64,000 nt of DNA from Acephala macrosclerotiorum (lineage: Eukaryota > Ascomycota > Leotiomycetes > Helotiales > Mollisiaceae), in the NCBI GenBank assembly GCA_014904845.1, contig MU119327.1, forward strand, positions 62,001 through 126,000, written 5' to 3'. Positions 43,576 through 53,881 of the stretch are shown here, piece after piece (the first letter of the stretch is position 1; each line of letters opens with the position of its first letter). A model generated the notes under the pieces. That model was not told the origin of the DNA and did not search any database. It saw only the letters and a list, made by a program, of their open reading frames with translations. A program made the translations under genes and the position numbers.

Positions 43576-45711
43576 ATGGTTCAATGGAAGAAGCTGTTTG
43601 GCCTGGATGGCAGGTACGTTGGAGCTTTGCAACCCCGCGCAAGCCCCCAAGCTTACGAAAACTCAATTCAGTTCAGACCAGCATAGATGGAGAGATGAAG
43701 CTCGTCACTGTGAGCCGATTTCCTATCTACCGTTGTAGTTCTCGCACTGATGGTTATGGGGATGTAGTGTTGCCGACATTCCACGAAGATGCGATACCCT
43801 CCGCGATCCCAGCTCCCGAAGTCACGAAAGTCGCGCTGCGTCTACGATACCTGATTGAAGAGAGTGTGCCGTGCGAATTAGAAGAGACGCGGATCACAGA
43901 GAGCCATAGTCGTATTATTACCACTGCGGTTATTAAAGCTGCGAAAGAGGCAGGTGGGAGGGAATATGGTGCTTGTGTGGTGTATTGTTTGTTGGTGAAT
44001 AAGAGGTGGTTTAAGAAACAGGCTATGTTGGAGCTTTGGGATGCGGATTTGCATAATATTAGAGCTATGGCTTGTGAGGTTATTGCGAAACAATTGTAAG
44101 TGGAATGATATTCTGGGTGCGGGGAGGGGTCTGACGCGTGGCAGAATCGAGACAGAGGATGATCAGGATTATTTGCTGCAGGAGGTGCTGTTGAAGCGGT
44201 ATTCTGTTATGGTGGATGGCGAGCAAACCGCACCGGCGAATGTTATCGAGCGAGCAGTCGATCTTCATGCTCTACGAGTTACGGGCTCCTCGGGATACCA
44301 GAAATGTGTAAACTACCTCTGGAGAGGTTGGTTGGTGCAGGACGAGAACGACCCAAGCACATTCGTGGATTTCAAGAAGAAAGATAATACCCATTACTGG
44401 CAGCATGTCGATCCGGATCGTATGAGAGCACCGATATATCAGAACGCAACTCAAATTATCTTCTCGCTAATATATTTGGGTCTGTATACTGGCGCTATCA
44501 ACACTGTCAACCGAACTGGAGACTTGGATATCGTTGAGATTATTCTTTATATCTTCACGCTTGGATTCGTGTTTGATGAGTTTTCTAAATGGTGGAAGGT
44601 TGGACGGTTCTACCTTGGATTCTGGAATATCTTCAATATGGTGCTCTATGCACTACTTACGACTAGCTTGGTGATGAGGTTTATTGCACTCGGTCATCCA
44701 TTGGAGGACCAAGATGGGCAGAGAGAGAAATACAATGAATTAAGCTACAACTTCTTGGGTAAGTTATCTGAGATCCTTGAGGCAGAGACATACTGACTAA
44801 ATGAATAGCTTTCTCGGCACCGATTTTCTGGATGAGACTTCTTCTATTCTTCGATAGCATCCGCTTCTTTGGTGCCATGCTTGTTGTACTGAAGGTCATG
44901 ATGAAGGAATCGCTCATCTTCTTCGCTCTTCTAATTGTCATCATCGTTGGATTCTTACAAGCTTTCATCGGTATGGACAACGCGGATTCAAATGCAGATG
45001 TAAGCATGCCTTCTAAAAATCAGATCCAAAACTAATAGCGTCTGGGCTACTGCGTTCATCCTTCAAGCTATGGCGAATGCAATCATGCAATCCCCTGACT
45101 TCTCCGGCTTCGACAATTTCTCTCCGCCATTTGGCATCATTCTCTACTATATCTTCACCTTCCTCATCATGGTCGTGTTGCTAAACATCTTGATCGCCTT
45201 ATACAATTCTGCATATGAAGATATCACCGACAATGCCATCGACGAATACATGGCTCTCTTCTCCCAGAAAACCATGCAATTCGTCCGTGCACCAGACGAG
45301 AACGTCTTCATCGCCCCACTCAACCTCGTAGAGGTATTCTTCCTCATCATCCCATTCGAATGGTGGATGCCACGCCGGGCATATGCCAGACTGAACGACT
45401 ATGTTATGGCGTTCCTCTACAGTCCATTACTATTCGTGGCAGCATGGTTTGAGACCAGAAGTGCGAAAATGGTGAGGAGTAATAGGAAGAGAGGAGAGGA
45501 AGATGATGACACTGTTGAGGAGTGGGAGCAGATGGCTGGTGAAGTCAATTTTGAGGGTGAGGGGTGGGATAAGAAAGTTGCAGCTGCTAAATCCAATGTT
45601 GAGGAGGACCAGACGACGAGAGCGGTTCTTGAGCTGAGGACTGAGGTTAGGGAGTTGAAGGAGTTGTTGTTGCAGTTAGTTAAGGAAAAGGGGTCTGGAA
45701 ATGGTGCGTGA
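43576..45711 (+). CDS. YVC1: Vacuolar TRP-family cation channel Yvc1, frame break at the last intron
   Basis: Exons 43576-43613, 43672-43709, 43768-44095, 44145-44758, 44809-44999 and about 45040-45711 encode about 626 aa. Signatures are PAPEVTKVALRLRYLIEESV, CVVYCLLVNKRWF, WDADLHNIRA, LHALRVTGSSGYQKCVNYLW, six membrane helices from about residue 230 (IIFSLIYLGLYTGAI onward), the linker DEFSKWWKVGRFYLGFWNIF, and the pore region with FGIILYYIFTFLIMVVLLNI. The C-terminus has acidic stretches (EEDDDTVEEWEQM) like the calcium-sensing tail of yeast Yvc1, and then a coiled coil. It releases calcium from the vacuole on hyperosmotic or stretch stimuli. At 45000-45038 the only canonical intron leaves one extra base. 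The frames on both sides are clearly right, so a real frameshift, an assembly error or a non-canonical acceptor is present just before the pore. Confidence 0.9.
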
Positions 45712-46350
45712 TGCCTTGCTGCGTTGGGTTTCTCGTGTTTTGACCGATAGTATGGAAGGTGTAGGAGTATGAAAATGTCAGATGTACAGCGCAGCTTACG
45801 GAATGTATAATTCCCACGCTCTCTCTGGACACCGTATTGATGCTAACTATACTGGCAAGTGCCAATTGCAAGAGCTTCTAGCTCATCCCATCTATGTGGC
45901 GAGTGTCACCACGCATCTCGGTTTTTTAGCTTTGTGTTCAAGTAGTGCGTTTGTTTGGAACTCCTTTGGAAGATGAATGTCAGATCCCAAGATCTAGGGG
46001 CATTGGGTTCTTCTCCTCGCATCGAATACGATCACATTACGATGTCCAAAGAAGTAATTTTCTGGGTTTACGCCGTCTTGCTTACTCTCCCTCTCAAACC
46101 CGAGCAGCGGAGCTAGGGATAATTGAATGGTACTGGGAATGCTTGTATAGCAGTAGTAGTTCTTTACAGCTGTCTTTGTCTTTTCCCAGCACGATGGTAC
46201 CTTGCTGCTTGCAGCCTCGATTTCTTTTCGCCCATCATAACAAAGACGATATAGGAACACGAACCGTAGTTTCTGAGCCTCTCGAGTTATAATGCAGAAG
46301 TTCTCTCATCTTTGCATTATTCTACCATTGTTATTGAATCGCGTTCCAAA
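45712..46350. other. Intergenic region between YVC1 and the coiled-coil gene
   Basis: No gene is supported; frames on both strands (45945-46292 plus, 45994-46260 minus) overlap and lack domains. The end should contain the promoter of the gene at 46351. Confidence 0.45.
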
Positions 46351-49158
46351 ATGCCTCCAAAAGTCAGCCCCCGCCGACGCCTTGGCCGAGCTAGTAGGCC
46401 TCCTCCTGCAGTAGGTCCAGCCCGGCGAGCACTCCTCGATTATGAAGAAATGCCCGATTATGTCGAGGACCGTGACCGATTCGCGGGTCCAGATGCACGC
46501 ATGGCGATGCTTGACTCTAACATCAATGCCTATGGTGCAGAGATCAACGCAGCCATGCAAAGAAAAAATGCCAAGGCAGGAAACCCGGCTGCTGCCGATC
46601 CACGGCCCTGTATGCTCCAATGGACTACCCCTCCGAGCTCTCCAACTAGTATTAAGGCGGTCGGTGCTCGTGGTCTACGGTCAATGCGACAGAGAATGGG
46701 TGCAGATCTGGACAACGTAGCAATGAACTTTTTGGTAGAGAACAACAGACTTCGTAATCTTCTTGAGGATCTCATCGCTATCAGAGAGTGGTGGGGGAAC
46801 AACAGAAACGAATGGACACTCCGACGTCAGGAAGTGCAGAGCTTCCAAAGGAATATAGATGCTCTCATTGTTCAATTAGGAGGAATCGACAAGATCGACA
46901 GGTCTCCTCATGCAGATGCCAAACAGCAATACAGGTTACAGATTGAAGTTTCAAATTCGAGACTTGAGTGGTTCAGAGAGAATGAAGAACTGATGCGACT
47001 TGTTCAGCGCCGAGTCGATGAAATCAGAAAACAGGCAGAGAAGATTATCGATCAGTTTCGCAAGAAGCCTATGGCCCACGAATTTGACTTCCCTAACGGC
47101 TTTTCACTTGAAGACGAGTTTGCATTGTTCAAGTTCGAGAACAATTCGGTAACTTGGTGGAATAATGGAGCTGGGTTTCCGAGCTGGGCCAAGAACGCTG
47201 CCCAATATATGGTATGGTCGATGCAGAACAATCGTTGGAGGCAAATCCTCAGAGAGGAGAGTCTCGAGCTTGTGAAGCAAGCTATCACCGATGTTAAGTT
47301 CAAGTGGCAAGCTCGAGGAAGACCAGAGAATCTAACGAACGAGTTGACTAATCTGAACGACCAGCTTAGAAGGAATGCGGGAAGGGAGAGGACCTCACAT
47401 GTATATGCCACTCTGGCAGCCCAGAACAGAAAGCGCATTGTGCAAATCGAGGCAGACTTGGCAGCTGCAGCAAGAATCGAGGCTGCAAACACAGGTTATT
47501 TGAATACTTTGAGAGACCAACGGCTACGCCTAGTAATCGAGCTTTCCCTTCTGAAGCGCGAACGAGATAGAGACCGGACAATAAGGGACGCCGCGGAGCC
47601 AATCGCTGGCGAAGCCAAGAATAGGGATGCAGCCTACTTCCTCCGTCGTGTGCACTTCATCCAGCATTTTGTTCAAATTTGTCATATCCATTACGTGCAC
47701 TCAAAGTACGTCTCTAGCATCTTGGCAATGCTTCAGGATGACGCTCTTCGACAGGCCGATAGAGAGAAGATATATCAAATGATACAGAACCATCATACTG
47801 AATATCGGGATAGCCATAGTGTTTTTATCACACAGCTATCACGTGAAGAGGTGCGTTGGAAAAACAACGGTCTAGAACAGTTGGTTACGTTGCCATATGA
47901 GTACGAATATGAGGCAATGGGTAATCTTGTCTTTGATGTTAAGGCAATCTTGTCCGAGAGGAAGGCAGAGGCGAGGGCGGCAGTAACTTTAGCGACTGTG
48001 AGAAAAATTGCTCTGGGAGATGGGCAGATGTTGAACCAAGAAGTTATTGCTGTAAGTGATCCATGTCTGCACAGAGCAATAGCTAACAACATACAGACCC
48101 TCTCAGAGCCCCTCGGAAGTGTCGGTTCCCTTGACCATGCAATGGCACGCCTCGCAACGGAAATAGAAGTCATCGACGGCTGCTGGAAGCCAGCAAAAGA
48201 CGCTCTACGAGATCTTTTCGTCAGTCCAGATGTGGCACCGTATTTCCAATTGACCTATCGAGTCAATCGCCGTCACTTCATCGACCTCCTCAATTCGTTT
48301 GTTAGAACACCCATAGCAGACGTGCTAGTCGAGTCCTTTCTTATGCACTGCAACAACGTGGGTGAATTGTTCACAATCAACTTCGGCAAAATTATCTCGG
48401 CACAGGGCAAAGGATGGGAAACCGTCGAGGAGATGCCAGTCGCTGGACCAGCGAGAAACGTTCGTGTTGTCAAGCCAATCGGCGTAGACAATTTTGAGAC
48501 CTGGCTTGTAAAGAATAAGGATGCCATTCCGTTCATCAGACAAGATCGAGAAATTACTACATATGATCTGTTTAACCTTACTGTCAAGAGCTTTCCTCGA
48601 ATGACTGAAGAACAGTTCATGGGAGCAATGCAATTCTTCAGCAAAGTCGGGAGGTTGTACACATAGTAAGTAGCTAATTATCTTCCTGTTTCGATCCGTT
48701 CGCAAACGCAGCTATGCTCACATTTCCCAGTCCAATTAAACAACCAGCAAGAGGATCAACTATGGTCCGAAGAATCGATAATGGCTGGAACATCAACGCT
48801 GCCATCCCCTACCCGCAGCTTCTCACTGCCCCAGAACCATATTTCGCGCAGCTTGAAACTATCTTTCAATCGGATGAGGCCAAAGCTCTTGTTTCTGGGG
48901 CCAATTTTACGAACCTGATAGAAAATGAAACTCAGTTGTATGATGTCCTATCCCCGATTTTGCAGGTGCAAGGAGGGTTTTTTGGAATTGGAAACATCAT
49001 TATCACGAGGCATCGTTTCCATTTGTTTTTGAGGTGGTGTCATCAGAACCAGAATCTCTTACAGTAAGTCTTCTTATACGGCTGCCTTCTGGGGAATGAG
49101 GAATGAGGCTGATAATGAGAATAGGTTGAGTCGCGATGGAACTATCACCAGGATTTGA
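46351..49158 (+). CDS. Unrecognised coiled-coil protein, 878 aa
   Basis: Exons 46351-48051, 48097-48665, 48731-49063 and 49125-49158 join in frame; intron 1 (45 bases) is in frame. The N-terminal 40 residues are basic and Pro-rich (SPRRRLGRASRPPPAVGPAR), a possible nuclear signal. Residues about 125-260 and 320-420 are charged helices with heptad-like spacing (LVENNRLRNLLEDLIAIREW, NELTNLNDQLRRNAGRER, KKR-type runs). A Trp-rich segment lies between them (WWNNGAGFPSWAKNAAQYM). The last 150 residues look globular (YFQLTYRVNRRHFIDLLNSF, VKPIGVDNFETWLVKNKDAI, FFGIGNIIITRHRFHLFLRW). I know no family for it. An alternative acceptor at 48714-48715 would end the protein early at 48740; the chosen one at 48730 keeps a long conserved-looking frame. 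It precedes the HExxH gene in the same orientation. Confidence 0.72.
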
Positions 49159-49679
49159 GCTATCGCTGCTTTTTTTCGTTCCTTAATCTTTCCCTTATCA
49201 AATGTTCATAATATGATTAAACGCTCTTATGCCTGTAATTATCCCATTATTCTACACCATGAAGTGTTTCGATTCGTTATTTGATATTCCGTACTTGAAA
49301 GTGTCCCTTTTCTTCCGCCAAGGCCAGATTTTCGAACGTTCAAGTCCTCTTACCTTTGTTCTGCTTCACAATTGTCAGTAGCAATTTATCTATTTATCAT
49401 TCTCTAGACCACTTGGCATTTTCAGATCAAAGCACTAGCCTCCAGAACTCTTTGTCAAGAGAGCCAATGTTTGCGATGACGCCTGAGAGCGGACTGGACA
49501 ATGGAGATTTGACACGACAGTCTAGCTCTACCACCTCCTTTGTTCCCCTCGTGCTGGGGTGTTCTCCACCGAGGCCAACGCCCAAAGCTTTCTGGATGAT
49601 TTTTCAGAGGGACAGGAGCTCCAAAGTATGGAATTAAGCGCTACCTAGGGAGCAGAGACATAGTTGCGGCATTACGAAA
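49159..49679. other. Spacer between the coiled-coil and HExxH genes
   Basis: This contains the 3' flank of one gene and the promoter of the next, both on the plus strand. The frame 49356-49637 has no domain. Confidence 0.45.
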
Positions 49680-52363
49680 ATGGCGGCACAGAACTCGAAC
49701 ACGGCGTCTGCACCACAGGTACAACTACCACCTGTGGTGACGAGTAATGCACGAAAGTATGGTACAGGGCCGCCGACTGTACATGTTCAAGGCAATTCAA
49801 TAACAATTAAAAGTGGAGTCAGTATTATTCCTATTTTTCTACCTTGTGCTGAGAAGAAGAGCTTCTAAACATGTCCTTGGGGATGTCTGCTTTTATTTAC
49901 TTCAATAAAAAGTCAAGGAAAACTAATGTGCTAGACAGCTCACACCTATCGCTCCACTTCCTCAAGTACCCCCGAATCGTGCCGATCAACAGCGAATACT
50001 GGATACCGAGAATTATCAGAAGCAGACACTGCGGGGTTTTACGACGCAGGAACTCGTAGACTTAGAAGTCATCAGCTATAATAATCTGCCGTTTTATTCG
50101 TTGGACGTCCCAATCCACCAAATATTTGCACAAAGTCGGTGGACAGCCTTTCCACGTAAGAATGTATATCTTCCTGGTACAAGCATTCCATGGTCGGCGC
50201 AGAGCAATCTAGTCTGGCCAGCGCTACAGCCTTGCCTACGCTTAGCAACGCAAATTCTGTCTCATCTCAACACTCATCCTTGGGTCAGTATTTCTCTACC
50301 TCTTTAATGTTCTCGTGATTGACTGAGAACCTTTTCAGTTTGACGCCATGATGTTAGGTCCTCGAAATGATGTAGAGCACCACAGCCTTTCTCCGGCGAC
50401 TTTGTTGAAGGGTACGGCTATCCAGCAAAATTTGAAGACGTTCCATCTTCGACTTCCGGGCCCAAACAATCCCAAGGAGTGTCAGGCTATGATTGATACT
50501 CTTTTGAATCTTCCCCCATTAAATGATATCACGTTTGGTATAATGAGTGGAGCTGTGCATCCCATCTTGGCAACAACACCTCAAGATTTCTCTACAGATG
50601 CTTACACCCTTCATGGATACCGCTCGTCGAGGGGTCCGAGGCTGCGAATTTTTGTTGCTTGCGAGTTACTATCTCCACTGCTGAGGAGCGATCTCAACGA
50701 TGGAGAGAGACTTGGACAACAATTCTTGATAGCAACCACCATGGTGCACGAATTGATGCATGCGATCAACAAGAATAAAGTACACGAAGACCTGCGAAGG
50801 ACACGACAGGGTCAAAGACCAGGTGGCCTAGATTGGCAAGAGCCATATTTCATGGATGAGCAAGACCATGAGTAAGTCACTTTTCAAATAATTCCTTCTA
50901 TTTACTGCCTTGGAGTGGAGAGACATGGCCCTCATATGGATCCAAATCTAAGGAATCTTGGGTTATGTTGTTCTATCTTTAAATACATCAAGAGAAGAGT
51001 TTCCAGTATGCTAACTCCAAATTTAGGCTTGGATTTTCAGCTGAGAATGCGGTACGTCCGTCTGGGATGAGTGCAAGAATCGTGGCCTTTGCTGACTGAA
51101 TTCAGATATTTAATGGACGATTCGCTCCTCTGAGAAAATTTCCCATGGAAGGCCCTCACCCTGGTTTTTGCCTTGCATCGTTTCCAGATATCGATGTGGC
51201 CATGGTTCCCGATGAAATTTTGATACAACCTCCACTTCCGAACTTTCAAACGTCGATCCCTGTACAACTTGATTACTTACGAGACATTTTCTCGAAGTCA
51301 TTCTGGGACTTACATGTTAAGAGTATTCGAGATGTAAAACCAAAACCAGTAGTGGCTGCATCTTGGAAATTTACAATGGAATCTATGCAAGAGTGGAAAG
51401 TACTGAACCAATCAATGATAGTTGCGGCGTTGGCACCCATCGCTTCCTCTGCGGCAATTGACCGTTTACTGGGACTTAGGCCAATCGAAAGGACAGCTGC
51501 TGGCAAGCGGATCCGGCAGGCAAGAGTGGATGAGTTCAAGAGGGATAGCCAGACGAGCCATAGCATAGTGGGAGACCTTATGCATCAGGGTATAATGTGC
51601 GAAAGACGACGAGGAACGCCGGAATATGTGTCAGCTGTTGAGCTTCTACTTAGATACTTAGACGCTCTAATTGCTACGCAGAGAAATCTACTCAACACGA
51701 TGGTCAATCTCGAGCAGCTAGGAGACGACATTACAGGTAAGAGCGTAGTCCTACGATTTTTCATTCCGCATTAACAAGTACAAAATAGTTCCCAAACTTT
51801 ATCTATACAGACGCAATCGCGAAATAAAACGCTTCATTTCTCACTACCTGGCCAACGGGCCTGAGTCTGTAGATCACACTGCAAGACTTCAGGGCCATCT
51901 TCTGGCACTCGTAATCATGAGAGCTCCTTTCACTAAAACAGCTGCCAACCCGGCAGGCATAAATGACGCTGAAGAGCAGAGACAAATACAGGACAGTGAC
52001 GACGCTGATGACAGACTATTCAACGACCTCGCGACACTCGCTCAATCAGCCGTAGCCGGAGATAGAGCTCTATGTAAGACAAATTGTGAATTGCTAAAGG
52101 ACTCCCTTGGCTGTAAAGTGTTGATCAAATGCAGGGCGAGTATCATGCTTGGTGTGGTGGATATACCCTCTTCAGTCCAGCATCGTCGTACGCTAGTACA
52201 GACAGGTTTGCGCGGACTGAACGAACTGACAATAGCTCCGGTGGAAGTAGCGGACGTCGATTTATACAAGGCTATTGCTGCTGCGGTGCTACAAAACCTT
52301 GATAATGAGGAACAGAACCAGGGGAATATTCTGTGGACATCGAGGACCATTCCCGAATGCTAG
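49680..52363 (+). CDS. Unrecognised protein with an HExxH (zincin-like) site, 748 aa
   Basis: Six exons (49680-49817, 49939-50283, 50339-50871, 51028-51052, 51106-51736, 51789-52363) join in frame; exon 4 is only 25 bases. The N-terminus is Ser/Gln/Pro-rich. Residues about 110-340 form a domain that includes FDAMMLGPRNDVEHHSLSPA, RLRIFVACELLSPLL and the helix FLIATTMVHELMHAINKNKV, with His298-Glu299 and His302 as an HExxH zinc site. A candidate third ligand is Glu339 or Glu345 in DHELGFSAENAIFNG. The spacing and an E-N pair are reminiscent of gluzincin metallopeptidases, though I recognise no known family. The C-terminal half is helical (LLRYLDALIATQRNLLNTMV). No signal peptide or membrane helix is visible, so an intracellular, possibly nuclear, metallopeptidase-like protein is inferred. 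It lies between two other unrecognised genes. Confidence 0.75.
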
Positions 52364-52679
52364 GCTAAATCCTCCTGTCCCGTGGTTGATGATTAGAAAT
52401 CTTCAAATTCGCTGAGAGCCTAGTGAGATATCTGCTAAATTTAGTTTAATGTGATAGAGTAAGGGAAGAGGGAAGTTGTCAAGAAGGCCTAGTATACAGT
52501 CTGCTGAATGAGGCAGTCTTTCGGACATGTACAATACTCTCTGGTTTCTATTGGCTGCGAAGCCATGAGTCTAGTCTGCCTAGACAGATCAAAACTCACA
52601 TCTCACATTCCATATCCTAAGAGTCGTGCATTCCTCGCGTTGGGTTCAGAAGCAAATACCATTAACGGTAGAATGGTTC
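52364..52679. other. Intergenic region after the HExxH gene
   Basis: No gene is supported. On the minus strand it continues the decayed duplicated-domain copy with no recognisable similarity. Frame 52508-52702 (plus) has no domain. Confidence 0.4.
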
Positions 52680-53192
52680 ATCCCCCGAACCTCTCGAGAT
52701 GAACATAGTTTCTGGTTTGGGCGGCCTGAAATCATGCCAACGCGTATTGACCGACGCATTACTAGCCTTTGGTGGATCTCCGTGGTACTTCTATCCAGAT
52801 GTTTACCATCAATCTTCCAGTGACTAGTAATATCACAGGCCCATTGAGGAGGTTCCTCAATGACCTTCGAGGTAGAGTGATCAGGTAAGCTTGCTAGGAC
52901 TCGTTTCGCTTTCCTTATAGGCTAGTCGGGATTTCTGAGCCTTCTTAACTCGAAGCCCGAGAACTATTGGACATCGAGTTGAGGTTCATGATCGCTAGGA
53001 GGTGCGCTGCCCCCAGATTTGGCAGTACTTCCATAGTTCATACATAACCGTGGTATATCCCACTGATGTGGCTGGACGCTTTGCCTTCGGACCTGCATGT
53101 ATACCCGCCTCATTCTCTTCCTCGTTATAGGGCTGTTTCGAGGCATTCGTTGATTTTGGTTGGACTAGGTGGGAATTTGAGGCGGAAGCCAT
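52680..53192 (-). pseudogene. Decayed paralogue of the adjacent duplicated-domain gene
   Basis: Two blocks in the same orientation match the intact gene at 53882-55513. The N-terminal block (53192-52964) reads HLVQPKSTNASKQP and KAKRPATSV against ALQPKSTNSLKRP and KSKRPATTS in the intact protein, then stops. The second block, from 52867 downwards, reads KVIEEPPQWACDITSHWKID against KVIETPPDWSWDVAGHWEVK, the entry to the intact gene's second domain. The whole first domain is missing between them, and several stops interrupt the joining sequence. This is a broken, internally deleted tandem copy. Confidence 0.8.
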
Positions 53193-53881
53193 GATCGGAA
53201 TGCCAGGAGGAGGCCCCCTTATGTTTCTATCTTTCGAGGAAGACTGGTTGGTGTCGTCAACGTCCAGCTGGAAACTCGATGATTGTTATCATCGCAATGC
53301 CTGAAAGTCAATATTGATATTGGGACTTGGGAGACGCGACGCGTTGAAACCTCGGCATTCCGCTCCGCCTTTACAGTAGAATTACTAGAGCCACCCAGCC
53401 TCGTTCAATTCAGCACCAGTCAGTTAAATATCCAGAGTTGAGATGAGTACATTGAATGAATAGAAAAGAGTTTGATTTGAAAAGGAAATAAATCTGAGGC
53501 CAAGTATGGATTTCCTACTGCTTTTAATCAAAAGCTGTTAGCAGATATTATTCCCTATTGAGAGGATAACAACTGAGGCTTTTGAATTCAATATCCTAGA
53601 TTGCAAGAACCTTTTATTTCTGAGAGAACCATACTTCATTAGATGAGACCTTCAATAAATTATACATTAACAGTAATACCGCTGATCAACTCCGAACTTA
53701 TTCTGTACAAGCATCGCATCTCGATTAAAAAAAAGCCAGAAACATAACTCCCCCGGCCATAGAATTACTTAAAGGTCAATACTCCATAAATCGATTGAAC
53801 CGTACAAACCGGTCTGCTTCAAGACACTGTCTTTGTTCAAAAATAAAACACTACTCATAAACCTTTCGAATACAATTCCAG
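53193..53881. other. AT-rich spacer between the two paralogous copies
   Basis: No gene and no clear repeat is seen. It separates the 3' end of the intact gene from the start of its decayed copy. Confidence 0.4.

Noticed and set aside
48714..49067. Separate small gene starting with MLTFPSPIKQ
   Set aside because: The frame joins the upstream coiled-coil gene through a normal intron ending at 48730, so it is that gene's next exon.
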